Positions 45,878 to 55,227 of a stretch of 64,000 nt of DNA are shown here, in pieces. The stretch covers positions 97,270,701 through 97,334,700 of the forward strand of contig CM036159.1 of assembly GCA_020631735.1 (NCBI GenBank), in the 5' to 3' direction. This stretch comes from Saccharum officinarum. Taxonomy: Eukaryota > Streptophyta > Magnoliopsida > Poales > Poaceae. Position 1 is the first letter of the stretch, and every line of letters starts with the position of its first letter. The translations under genes were made by a program, and so were the position numbers. Below the pieces are notes generated by a model. The model saw only the letters and a program-made list of their open reading frames with translations, did no database searches and was not told the DNA's origin.

Positions 45878-47590
45878 CTAATAAGGCTTCGAGAAGTCAC
45901 GGTCATCGTCACTGTCGTCGTCGCCGTCGTCGTCGTCGGTCGAGTAGTCAACCAAACCTAGCGATGTAGGGACTGTCTTCTTACCACAAGGGTCATCGGA
46001 CGGGCCAGCCTCCTCACTAGGACCAGAGACAGGAGCACCATACAACTCGTTGTACTCGACAAAGGGATCCCGAAACTCACGGAGAGGACTCTCAGGAGGA
46101 TCAATCTGTAGGTGCTGCTCAATATGCCTTAGGCGACGATCATCCTTCTCAGCCTTGTAACAGAAGGCCTCCCAAAGCTTCCCCAAAGTATACTTGATGA
46201 CACCGCCACCACGCCGACGACGCTCCGAGGAGGAGCGAGTAGGAGCAGTAGCAGTACCACCACGGTAAGCACCGCGGGAGGAAGTACGAGTGGCCGGACC
46301 ACGAGTGGGAGAAGGAACGGAACCACCACCAATACCTCTGGGGCCCAAATGACGCACGGAGTAGGACTTGTGCACAGTATTGTGATGGAATGAACGACCC
46401 ACCACTTGCTCAATGATATACATGAGATATGGAGCATAAGGCACAGACTTGTGGGGATCATTTGCAGCCTGCTCAATCTTGCGCCACATGAAGTCAGTGA
46501 TGGAAAAACGATCACCACCAGTGCCAAAACGGCAAAGGACCTTAGGAGCATCAAGCATGAGATGAATAGAATCTCCAATCTTCGGGTCCAAGGTGAGGCG
46601 AATGAGATTGTTGAGGACATAAAAGTACGGCTTCAAATGAGTGGTAGTGAAATCAACAGTCGCACCAGGCTTGTAAACCTCAGCAGCCTCTAAGTCATCG
46701 TGAGAGACAGAATCTGGAAAAATATCAAAAAGACTAGAAGCACCCCTGTCCTCAGCAGTAAACCCAAGAAGGCGTGAAAAAGTCCGATAATCACATCTGT
46801 AATGGACGCCTTGGGTAAGCCAATGTAGTACAAGGTTCTGAGAATCAATCCACAGAGTTGCATAAAACTGACAGATAATCTCATCATTCCAATTATGCTG
46901 GAACGTCATAAGAGGAAGCAGACGACAAGCATCAAGATCAGCAACCAAACGGTGAATGTCAGGATTGTTCAAATTATCAAGAGAGGCGCGCTGCACCCAC
47001 TTGTGCTGGAATATCGGCGGAGAAGAGCCACGCTGCCCACTCTTGAAAAGAACCTTGTAATAATAATCCGAATGCATGCGGCTCCAAAAACGAACATCCA
47101 CACTAGGATTGCGGATAAACTGATAGGGATTCTCACTGCGCTGCACCCTTAAATCACCCGCTCTCTTAGAATAATCAACAGGAAGAGAGGGTTGATAACC
47201 ACCTTGATTTTGAGGACCGGACATACGAGGATTTGCATTTTGATGAAATAAAAGCATCCGGTTGGCAGTGGCAAGACCAATTTGAATGGGGGATTGAGCC
47301 ACAATGTTAGGGTCAATAGAGCGACCCTCAATTTGCATAGCGGCAAGCTGTGGATTCTCACCTGCCGGACGCTGACCTTGCACTTGCTCGCTATGACGAC
47401 GCGGAGGATTGGGGCGTCCCATACTCGAGAGAGGAGCAGGCACACCCTGGGGCTCAACATCATCTTCATCTCCAATGCCGCCACCACCTCCACGGGGACG
47501 AGCGGCAGTCCTTCCACGGACAGGCCGGGAAGCACTACCACCATCACCTCCACTGGGACGAGCGGCCCTCTTGGGGTTCTTTCTTTGCAT
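45878..47590 (-). CDS. ORF3 after pol, 570 aa, function unknown
   Basis: An intact frame in the sense orientation between pol and the 3' LTR, the place of the so-called env-like ORF of SIRE/Maximus elements. Residues 1-130 are Gly/Arg/Pro-rich. About 150-400 is a folded-looking region (FWSRMHSDYYYKVLFKSGQR, WNDEIICQFYATLWI, YRTFSRLLGFTAEDRG) resembling a domain that I remember from plant transposon-related proteins. About 415-465 is Ser/Arg/Gly-rich. The C-terminus is strongly acidic (DYSTDDDDGDDDSDDD). I see no signal peptide and no clear membrane segment, which argues against an envelope role; a nucleic-acid or chromatin role is equally possible. It is intact although pol is broken. A promoter-like site lies about 225 bases upstream. 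Confidence 0.8.
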   Translation of the reverse strand: MQRKNPKRAARPSGGDGGSASRPVRGRTAARPRGGGGGIGDEDDVEPQGVPAPLSSMGRPNPPRRHSEQVQGQRPAGENPQLAAMQIEGRSIDPNIVAQSPIQIGLATANRMLLFHQNANPRMSGPQNQGGYQPSLPVDYSKRAGDLRVQRSENPYQFIRNPSVDVRFWSRMHSDYYYKVLFKSGQRGSSPPIFQHKWVQRASLDNLNNPDIHRLVADLDACRLLPLMTFQHNWNDEIICQFYATLWIDSQNLVLHWLTQGVHYRCDYRTFSRLLGFTAEDRGASSLFDIFPDSVSHDDLEAAEVYKPGATVDFTTTHLKPYFYVLNNLIRLTLDPKIGDSIHLMLDAPKVLCRFGTGGDRFSITDFMWRKIEQAANDPHKSVPYAPYLMYIIEQVVGRSFHHNTVHKSYSVRHLGPRGIGGGSVPSPTRGPATRTSSRGAYRGGTATAPTRSSSERRRRGGGVIKYTLGKLWEAFCYKAEKDDRRLRHIEQHLQIDPPESPLREFRDPFVEYNELYGAPVSGPSEEAGPSDDPCGKKTVPTSLGLVDYSTDDDDGDDDSDDDRDFSKPY

Positions 47591-48148
47591 GCTTGAAGAT
47601 GAAAGAAGATCGAATCACAGCAAAGGAAGAAGTTTGGGCAACTCCAAAGCACCTCCACACGATCCCCACGACAAGGGGAAACTTCTCCTCAAAGATCGGT
47701 AAGAGTGGTGGAGGGAGGAGGGAGATCGAGTGGGGGTTGGAAGGGGCGGCGCCGTCGGTGGTGGTAGGGTGCAGGCACGGGGAAGAAGAATGAGAGAAGA
47801 AAGGTCACAGCCCCTATTTATACCCAGCCGCAACTTACACTACTGGTACTACCGGTGGAGATTCACCGGTACTACCGGTCAGGTCGACAACGGCAACCAG
47901 GCGACGCGAGAAAAAAAAACTACCGATCACCCGGCGGTACCACCGGTGGTTCCAGTGCAGGAAGAAGTGAGTGAGAGATGGTGAACATATATGATGAACT
48001 AGAACCAACTCAAGCATGTCCAGATTTCATAGAAACAACACAAAACTATGAACATGCTTGAGAAGTGAAAATAGATTTTGAAATCTCATCCAAACTTTTT
48101 CAAAGAGTTTTCGCCTAGCTAGAATCAAACAAAATATGTCCAAAAAAA
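47591..48148 (-). other. Spacer between pol and ORF3 with promoter signals
   Basis: Contains the TATA box and CCGGTACTACCGG units described separately, then AT-rich sequence up to the end of the pol tail. No ORF of interest. Confidence 0.6.
47814..47856 (-). promoter_or_regulatory. Internal promoter-like site before ORF3, LTR-like layout
   Basis: TATAAATAG (minus) at 47814-47822, then exactly 19 bases, then ACTGGTACTACCGGT at 47842-47856; a further unit is at 47864-47880 and CGGTACCACCGG near 47933-47945. The LTR has TATAAATAG, 19 bases, then ACCGGTACTACCGGT. The 19 intervening bases differ, so the spacing is shared but not the filler. ORF3 ATG (47590) is 224 bases downstream. Confidence 0.6.
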
Positions 48149-48342
48149 TCAAGCCACGTTACGAGAATCAATGATATTTAGTTCACTCCTCAAAGCACAA
48201 AATCTTGACTCATCTAGGGGCTTTGTGAAGATATCGGCTAGTTGCTTTTCGGAGCTCACATGATGTAAAGCGATATCTCCTTTGGCTTCATGGTCTCTCA
48301 AGAAATGATGCCGGATGTCTATGTGCTTTGTACGAGAATGGT
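48149..48342 (-). pseudogene. Frameshifted tail of pol RNase H
   Basis: Continues pol in another frame: SRTKHIDIRHHFLRDH, then QLADIFTKPLD, ending at a stop at 48149-48151. These are the conserved last motifs of Copia RNase H. A one-base loss just after NNP at 48343-48346 created the early stop. Confidence 0.85.
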
Positions 48343-51300
48343 TTACGGATTGTTAGCCAATTTAATGGCACTCTCATTGTCACACAAGAGGGGAATCTTG
48401 GTTAGCTCACAACCAAAGTCTTTCAGGGTCTGCTTCATCCAAAGTAGTTGGGCACAGCAAGCACCGGCCGCCACATACTCGGCTTCGGTAGTAGACAAGG
48501 CAACACTATTTTGCTTTTTAGAGCTCCACGACACCAAAGACCTACCAAGAAATTGGCAAGTCCCGGTAGTGCTCTTTCGATTTACCCTGCAACCGGCATA
48601 ATCCGAATCGGAGTAGCCAAGTAAATCAAAAGTGGAGCCCTTAGGATACCACAAGCCAAGATTAGGAGTGTGCACTAAATATCTCAAAATTCTCTTAACA
48701 GCCACTAAGTGACATTCTTTCGGATTAGCTTGAAATCTTGCACACATGCACACACTAAGCATAATATCGGGCCTAGATGCACAAAGGTAAAGTAAGGATC
48801 CAATCATAGAACGATATACCTTTTGATCGACGGCCTTTCCATCCTTGTCGAGATCAAGATGCCCATTGGTTGGCATCGGTGTCTTGATGGGTTTTGCTTT
48901 CTCCATGTCAAACTTCTTCAACATGTCAAGAGTATACTTCGTTTGACAAATAAAGGTTCCTTCCTTGAGTTGCTTGATTTGAAAACCAAGAAAGAACTTC
49001 AACTCTCCCATCATAGACATCTCGAATCTATTCGTCATAATCCTACTAAACTCCTCACAAAAAGCCACATTAGTACTACCAAATATTATGTCATCGACAT
49101 ATATTTGGCAAATAAAGATATCATTATTGACTTTGTGAGTAAATAAAGTTAGATCGGCCTTGCCTATCTCAAACCCTTGTTTGAGTAGGAAGTCCTTAAG
49201 ACAATCATACCAAGCTCTAGGGGCTTGCTTAAGCCCATAGAGTGCTTTGTTGAGCTTATAGACATGATCAGGATTCTTGGGATCTTCAAAACCCGGTGGT
49301 TGCTCTACATATACTACTTCGGAGAGGGGGCCGTTGAGGAATGCACTCTTCACATCCATTTGATATAGCTTGAAGTTGTGATGGACGGCATAGGCAAGTA
49401 AGATCCGTATTGACTCAAGCCTTGCCACCGGTGCATAAGTTTCCCCAAAATCCAAACCTTCAATTTGAGTGAATCCTTGAGCTACCAACCTCGCCTTGTT
49501 TCTTGTGACCACACCATGCTCATCTTGCTTGTTGCGGAAAACCCATTTGGTTCCAATCACATTTTGTTTAGGTCTTTCCACCAATGTCCAAACTTCATTA
49601 CGAGTGAAGTTATTCAACTCTTCTTGCATTGCAATCATCCAATCCTCATCATCAATGGCTTCTTCAACCTTTTTAGGCTCTTTTGGAGACACAAATGAGA
49701 AGTGTTCACAAAAGCTTGCAAGCCTTGACCTTGTGACGACTCCTCTTTGAATGCTTCCCAAGATGTTGTCAACGGGATGGTCTCGTTGAATGGTATGATG
49801 TACTCTTGGGTGAGGCACTTGAGTTCTCCTTTGGATTGGACCTTCATCTTCATCATCCTTGTCTTGGTTGATTGAAAGGTCAAGATTAAGATCTTGTGTG
49901 AAGTTGTCTTCATTTCTATTTCGATCATCAACTTGGTTGCTATCTTCGACTTGTGGTGAATTTTGAATGACTTGAACACTTGAATCATGTCCATTTCTTG
50001 ATGTAGAACCATCATCATGGACATTTATTGACCCATGATGCATATGCGGATCATGAATGGTTTGCTCTTGTTCATATTCATCATCTTCTTCAACGGGCTT
50101 TACTTCACCGGTAGCAAGCTTCTTGATCACTTGAGAGGATGGTTCTTCTTTACCTATAATGTCAACATTGACTTGCTCCTTTTGAGAGCCGTCGGTTTCA
50201 TCAAATGTCACGTCAATCGCTATTTCAACTTGACCGGTGGTCTTGTTGAAAACACGATAGCCATGTTCGTTAGTACCATAACCAAGCAAGAAACCTTCAT
50301 CAACCTTTGGTGCAAACTTTGAGCTTTTGGATTTCTTGTTAAGTATGAAACACTTGCATCCAAAAACTCGAAAGTAATGCACCTTAGGTTTGTTACCGGT
50401 AAGAAGCTCGTAGGCGGTCTTTTTCATAATTTTATGAAGATACAAGCGGTTGATTGCATGACATGCCGTGTTGACCGCTTCCGCCCAATACTTGTCCGGA
50501 GTCTTGTATTCATCCAACATTGCTCTTGCCGCTTCTATGAGTGTTCGGTTCTTTCTCTCCACAACACCATTTTGTTGAGGAGTATAGGGAACCGAAAACT
50601 CATGCTTGATTCCCTCTTCATTAAGGAACTCTTCAATGTTGGTGTTCCTAAACTCCGTCCCGTTGTCACTTCTCACTTTCTTGATCTTCACTTCAAATTC
50701 ATTTTGAGCTCTTCTTGCAAACTTCTTGAAGATTACTTGAGTATCACTTTTATCTTGCAAAAAGAATACCCAAGTGAAGCGGGAATAATCATCAACAATA
50801 ACGAAACCATATTTGTTACCTCCAATGCTTATGTAAGCATTGGGACCAAATAAGTCCATGTGAAGTAGCTCAAGTGGTCTCATTGTTGATACAACATTTT
50901 TGACGGGATGCTTGGCTCCAACTTGTTTGCCCGCTTGACATGCGCTGCAAATCCTATCTTTCTCAAAAGAGACATTTGTTAGTCCAAGGATGTGTTCGCC
51001 TCTTTGAAGGTCGGCCAAGTTCCTCATTCCAACATGGGCTAGTCGGCGATGCCATAGCCAACCCATGCTAGATTTTGCCACTAAACAAGTCTCTGGCTTC
51101 ACTTTACTAGATGTGAAATCAACTAGATAAAGTTTGCCTTTCAAACGACCCGTGAAAACAATGGAGGAGTCCTTCCTTTTAGAGACTTCCACACCCACAT
51201 TGGTAAAGAGACAATTGTAGCCCATCTCACAAAGTTGTGAAACGGACAACAAATTGTATCCTAACCCTTCCACAAGTAATACATTTGAAATAGAATTATC

Positions 51301-51450
51301 ATTTGAGATAGCAATTTTACCCAAACCAAGGACGTCTCCTTTACCATTATCACCAAACACAATGCGTTCACTTGTACTTTGATTTGGTTGAAAGGAGGTG
51401 AACATATTCTTCTCTCCGGTCATATGATTAGTGCATCCACTATCTAGCAC
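48343..51450 (-). CDS. pol: Pol of the SIRE-like Copia element
   Basis: 1035 codons up to an early stop. Protease [11 protein letters not shown] at the start. GAG-pre-integrase about 125-190 with H..H..C..C ([18 protein letters not shown]). Integrase core about 196-300: [27 protein letters not shown], giving D, D and E. RT about 610-850: [28 protein letters not shown], catalytic YVDDIIFGS near 783. RNase H from about 944: [28 protein letters not shown]. The order INT-RT is diagnostic of Copia. The frame opens in SWVLDSG without a clear ATG and is offset by +1 from gag, directly after TTTGTTTTTGTAG, which looks like a splice acceptor. A single-base loss truncates the RNase H C-terminus, so this copy is probably inactive or crippled. 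Confidence 0.93.
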   Translation of the reverse strand: MLDSGCTNHMTGEKNMFTSFQPNQSTSERIVFGDNGKGDVLGLGKIAISNDNSISNVLLVEGLGYNLLSVSQLCEMGYNCLFTNVGVEVSKRKDSSIVFTGRLKGKLYLVDFTSSKVKPETCLVAKSSMGWLWHRRLAHVGMRNLADLQRGEHILGLTNVSFEKDRICSACQAGKQVGAKHPVKNVVSTMRPLELLHMDLFGPNAYISIGGNKYGFVIVDDYSRFTWVFFLQDKSDTQVIFKKFARRAQNEFEVKIKKVRSDNGTEFRNTNIEEFLNEEGIKHEFSVPYTPQQNGVVERKNRTLIEAARAMLDEYKTPDKYWAEAVNTACHAINRLYLHKIMKKTAYELLTGNKPKVHYFRVFGCKCFILNKKSKSSKFAPKVDEGFLLGYGTNEHGYRVFNKTTGQVEIAIDVTFDETDGSQKEQVNVDIIGKEEPSSQVIKKLATGEVKPVEEDDEYEQEQTIHDPHMHHGSINVHDDGSTSRNGHDSSVQVIQNSPQVEDSNQVDDRNRNEDNFTQDLNLDLSINQDKDDEDEGPIQRRTQVPHPRVHHTIQRDHPVDNILGSIQRGVVTRSRLASFCEHFSFVSPKEPKKVEEAIDDEDWMIAMQEELNNFTRNEVWTLVERPKQNVIGTKWVFRNKQDEHGVVTRNKARLVAQGFTQIEGLDFGETYAPVARLESIRILLAYAVHHNFKLYQMDVKSAFLNGPLSEVVYVEQPPGFEDPKNPDHVYKLNKALYGLKQAPRAWYDCLKDFLLKQGFEIGKADLTLFTHKVNNDIFICQIYVDDIIFGSTNVAFCEEFSRIMTNRFEMSMMGELKFFLGFQIKQLKEGTFICQTKYTLDMLKKFDMEKAKPIKTPMPTNGHLDLDKDGKAVDQKVYRSMIGSLLYLCASRPDIMLSVCMCARFQANPKECHLVAVKRILRYLVHTPNLGLWYPKGSTFDLLGYSDSDYAGCRVNRKSTTGTCQFLGRSLVSWSSKKQNSVALSTTEAEYVAAGACCAQLLWMKQTLKDFGCELTKIPLLCDNESAIKLANNP

Positions 51451-51490
51451 CCAACTTGTTCCACCGGAGGAGTATTCCTACAAAAACAAA

Positions 51491-53962
51491 TTAAGCCTTG
51501 GTTTTAGGTACCCAAATTGAATTGGGTCCTAAGGGGTTAGTCACATAGGTCTTGGGCACCCAAACACTCCTCATGATTTGCTTCTTCTTGAGTGCACCAA
51601 CATACTTCACAACAATCTTGCCATCCTTGCCCCAACAACACATATAATCACTAGCATAGCTTCGTGAAATGGGTACTTGTTGCTTGGAGGTAAGCACTTG
51701 CTTCTTTTTGTTGTTGGCCTTGGTCTTGACAAATGTGCTTGAAGGAGTGGCAACGTTGTTGACCTTGTTGATAAGATCGTCTAGTGCCACACCCTTGTTG
51801 AATCTCACACAAGGCACTCCATTGATCATGTTCCTTCCATTTGCTTTACCATCATACCTATTGTAGCCAAGTCCATCCTTGATGAGGGGGTGTCTTGATG
51901 ACTTGTACATGGTTGTTGATTGCTTCTCCTTGCAACCATTCTTGATAACCATGTTTAATCTTTGAATCTCCTTATCTTTCTTTTCTAGCTCAACAAGGTT
52001 AGTACCACAAGCACTTATATCATGATTATAACATCTTTTACATCCTCCACTAGTTGAAGCATTGGAATCACCGGATTCCTTAGGATGGATGGAAGTGCTA
52101 TTCCAAAGAGTTTCATAGCTAAGTTCAAGAGTATAATATTTATCTTTGAAGCTTGTGAGGCTTTCTTGAACCAAGCTATGTTCACTCTTTAAACTAGCTA
52201 AAGAGTCATTAACCAAAGAATGTTCCTTAGTCAAACGTTCATATGAATCTTTGGCTAAGGATAATTCTTTGTTTAATTTCTCAACTTCCTCCTTTTCCTT
52301 AGAAAGGCATGCTTCAAGTTCAAGGTTCTTCTCCCTTTCCACTAGGAGCAATTCCCCTTGCGACTCGATGCATGCTTCCCGCTTTTCTAGCTTATGGATT
52401 AGCTTTATTATTTGAGAGCCGGCCGATTTGCCGAATTTCTTTATCATGTTGTTTGCAAGTTCATCATCATTTTCATCACAACTACTATATTCATTACTAG
52501 AGTGAGTCGGAGAGTTGTGTGGTACCTTCTCTCCCTTTCCCATAAGGCAAGTAGGAGTGTAGTAGTCGTTGTCGGTGAGATTTTCGAAGAGCCTAGGTGA
52601 TAAAGATAAGTCGGCGAACAATGATGGTGACGAAGAATGGTTGATGATGCGCTTGGGTTGAGAGGAAGAAGTCTCTTGAATAGCAATCGTTGCTACACCC
52701 TTCTTCTTCTCCTTGTCTTTGTCATTTGAATCATCACTTTCATCGTTTGATTCCCATTCTTCACCAAGATGTGCTTCACCTCTCTTCTTGCCTTTATGCT
52801 TCTTGTCATCATCTTTGTTGTGCTTGTGCTTCATCTTCTCTTTTGGACAATCGGCAATGAAATGACCAATATCTCCACAACCATAGCAAAATCTTTTCTT
52901 GTATGGCTTGGCTCCACTCCTCTTCCTCTCCTTCTTCTTTTTCAAGTATTTTCTATAGTTTGCAACTAATAGAGCTTCTTCCGCATCGGAATCTTCATCT
53001 TGTTCTTCATCACTTGACGGATCATGAATATCTTTCTTCTTGCTTCTACCATGAGATGCCTTGAGAGCAATATTCTTCTTTTGACTTGATGCTTCTTTTG
53101 CTTCATCTTCTAAGCACTCATGGTGTTTCAACTTGGCAAGCATTTCTTGAGGTGTCATTGTGTCATAGTTAGGTCTTTCCATGATGACCGAAGCAAGAAT
53201 GTTGTTCTTTTGTCTATACACTCTACACAACTTTCTAGCCGCCGAGTTGTCATCCCAATACGTGTCACCAAGAGCTCTTATTCTATTGATCAAGGTCATG
53301 AATCTATCAAACATAGCTTGGGTAGTTTCACCTTCAATCATCCCAAAGTTCTCAATCTTGCTTTGAAGTAGCTCAATGTTTCCCTTTCTCACACTTTTAT
53401 CACCTTCAAATGAAACCTTCAAGGTATCCCAAATTTGCTTTGCACTTTCCATGCCGTTTACCTTGTTGTAATCTTCTTGATTTAGGCATGATAGAATCAA
53501 GGAAGCAGCTGTAGCATTTTGTTGTATGTCAAGGTAATCTTCGGTTGTCAACTCACCATCTTCTTCCAAAGCTTTAACACCCACTTCCACAATCTCCCAA
53601 CATCTTGCGGCAATAAGATGCATCTTCATTCTATGAGCCCAATCGGTATATCTAACTCCATCAAATTGAGGTGGTTTACCGGGGTTGATGGTTGGCAAGT
53701 GTGTATTGGATTTGCTAAAAGAAGAGTACTCATATGGAACACGAGTAAACCCTTTAGGTGTCTTGATTGCTTCATTCTCACCATCTCCATCACCACCACT
53801 TGCCACATCTTCAATCTTCTTACTTACGGCTTCCTTCAACTTGTTCATCTCATCTTGCATCTTGTTCATTTGCTCTTTTTGTTGCTCTAGAAGCCTGTCA
53901 CTGAGTTTCCCGGCAAGCAGCTCAACTAGCTTGTTCAAGGTGTCATCATCAAAGGTAGCCAT
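51491..53962 (-). CDS. gag: Gag of the SIRE-like Copia element
   Basis: Intact 823-codon frame starting MATFDDDTLNK, about 45 bases after the PBS. Copia-type gag domain about 95-290 (YTDWAHRMKMHL, IWDTLKVSFEGD, FDRFMTLINRIRALG); Lys-rich segment; CCHC zinc knuckle CYGCGDIGHFIADC at about 358-371; Asp/Ser-rich linker; long coiled coil about 510-625 with heptads of Leu/Glu/Lys (ACLSKEKEEVEKLNKELSLA); a Cys/Tyr-containing segment (CKRCYNHDISACG) near 655; C-terminal GPNSIWVPKTKA. Large size fits SIRE/Maximus gag. Gag forms the particle and packages RNA. It ends at a TAA 30-40 bases before pol, so pol needs frameshifting, re-initiation or splicing. Confidence 0.93.
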   Translation of the reverse strand: MATFDDDTLNKLVELLAGKLSDRLLEQQKEQMNKMQDEMNKLKEAVSKKIEDVASGGDGDGENEAIKTPKGFTRVPYEYSSFSKSNTHLPTINPGKPPQFDGVRYTDWAHRMKMHLIAARCWEIVEVGVKALEEDGELTTEDYLDIQQNATAASLILSCLNQEDYNKVNGMESAKQIWDTLKVSFEGDKSVRKGNIELLQSKIENFGMIEGETTQAMFDRFMTLINRIRALGDTYWDDNSAARKLCRVYRQKNNILASVIMERPNYDTMTPQEMLAKLKHHECLEDEAKEASSQKKNIALKASHGRSKKKDIHDPSSDEEQDEDSDAEEALLVANYRKYLKKKKERKRSGAKPYKKRFCYGCGDIGHFIADCPKEKMKHKHNKDDDKKHKGKKRGEAHLGEEWESNDESDDSNDKDKEKKKGVATIAIQETSSSQPKRIINHSSSPSLFADLSLSPRLFENLTDNDYYTPTCLMGKGEKVPHNSPTHSSNEYSSCDENDDELANNMIKKFGKSAGSQIIKLIHKLEKREACIESQGELLLVEREKNLELEACLSKEKEEVEKLNKELSLAKDSYERLTKEHSLVNDSLASLKSEHSLVQESLTSFKDKYYTLELSYETLWNSTSIHPKESGDSNASTSGGCKRCYNHDISACGTNLVELEKKDKEIQRLNMVIKNGCKEKQSTTMYKSSRHPLIKDGLGYNRYDGKANGRNMINGVPCVRFNKGVALDDLINKVNNVATPSSTFVKTKANNKKKQVLTSKQQVPISRSYASDYMCCWGKDGKIVVKYVGALKKKQIMRSVWVPKTYVTNPLGPNSIWVPKTKA

Positions 53963-54005
53963 GCTTTCTCCTCACGCGGTGAAGCGCTAAACACGAGGAA
54001 ACCTT

Positions 54006-54017
54006 GCTCTGATACCA
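54006..54017 (-). other. Primer-binding site of the SIRE-like element
   Basis: TGGTATCAGAGC on the minus strand, two bases from the right LTR; exact initiator-Met type. Confidence 0.95.
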
Positions 54018-54019
54018 AT

Positions 54020-55127
54020 TGAAAGGATCTAATAGGCCTAGAGGGGGGTGAATAGGCGGATCTAAAAACCTGAAACTCAAAACTCAACGCGGAAGTTAAA
54101 ACACTGACCGGTACCACCGGTTGGTTTGGACCGGTACTACCGGTGAGGGATCACCGGTACTACCGACGCAGACCACCGGTACTACCGGTACCCTACTGAA
54201 ACTAAGAAATCAGAGATTTGCGAGTTGTGATTTCAGATCTGAGTTTTACCCCACTACCGAAGATGATGTTGATGAAGTTTATGAACTCTCCTTTCTTGTT
54301 CCTTCACCAAGTAGTAGATCGAGCACCCACAACCTATGAAAGAGATATGAAAGAGGGAGAACACAAAGAACAAGTAATATCTCAAGTGAACACAAATAAC
54401 AACAACAACAAGCACGCAGGACACACGATTTAACCCGAGGTTCGGCAACCCCACAAAGGAGTTCCTACGTCCTCGTTGTTGAGGTGACCACTAAGGTCGG
54501 AGTCTATTCCACCTCCTTGCCTCCCTCAAGCAACCACAAAGGTTAGCCCAAGATTTCCACTAAGAATACAAGGGTAATACAAACACTTCGGGGTGCCCTC
54601 ACAAGTAGAACAACACGGGCAACCACGAAGAACACCTAGCCGGCTAGGGTTCCAAGAACCCAAGAGTAACAAACACAAACCAAGCCAACTAGGAGGGGAA
54701 CCAAGTGCTCAAGATGTGAAACGAAGCTTTCCACTCTTAAATCTCTCCTCTCTGCACAGATCTTGCAAGGGATTGGATTTGAGAGCAAAGAGGAAGAGAG
54801 AGAGGGTGAGTCAATGCTTGAGAGCTGTTTGTCTGAAGGTTGGTGGGAGTAAATGGCATAGGTAACGGTTAGAAATGAAGGGGAGAGCTATTTATACTCT
54901 TATCTTCGAAGCGGTACCGGTACTACCGGTGAGTACCCACCGGTACTACCGGTCCTAAGGGTTCCGACCGTTACGCAACCTACTGGAGACTTTGCGAGAA
55001 AATAGCCTACCGGTACTACTGGTCTTTCACCGGTACTACCGGTCAACGACCGGTACCACCGTAGTACAGATTTTGGCGAAGACAAGTTTTGCGGGAAAAA
55101 GACTTACCGGTACTACCGGACTTTCAC
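54020..55127 (-). repeat. 5' LTR (right) of the SIRE-like element, cut by a gap
   Basis: Starts TGAAAGGATC as written; TATA box (minus) at 54888-54896; ACCGGTACTACCGGT array from about 54915 to the gap. It has a 23-bp extra unit compared with the left LTR and scattered substitutions (for example near 54232, 54726, 54757). Confidence 0.9.
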
Positions 55128-55227
55128 NNNNNNNNNNNNNNNNNNNNNNNNNNNNNNNNNNNNNNNNNNNNNNNNNNNNNNNNNNNNNNNNNNNNNNNNN
55201 NNNNNNNNNNNNNNNNNNNNNNNNNNN
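55128..55227. other. Assembly gap (100 N)
   Basis: Begins inside the CCGGTACTACCGG array. The LTR remainder, the TSD and the start of the next LTR are hidden here. Confidence 1.

Larger units (their letters stand above)
43778..55127 (-). mobile_element. SIRE/Maximus-like Copia retrotransposon with a third ORF; right end in a gap
   Basis: Minus-strand element. As written, LTRs begin TGAAAGGATCTAATAGG at 43778 and 54020. The PBS (TGGTATCAGAGC, minus) is at 54006-54017, two bases from the right (5') LTR, and the PPT at 45332-45345. Order in the sense of transcription: gag 53962-51491, pol 51450-48149, an internal promoter-like site at 47814-47856, ORF3 47590-45878, PPT, 3' LTR. Integrase before RT identifies Copia; a large gag with a coiled coil and an extra ORF after pol fits the SIRE/Maximus group. 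The right LTR enters the gap at 55128, so the TSD cannot be checked. Confidence 0.9.
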
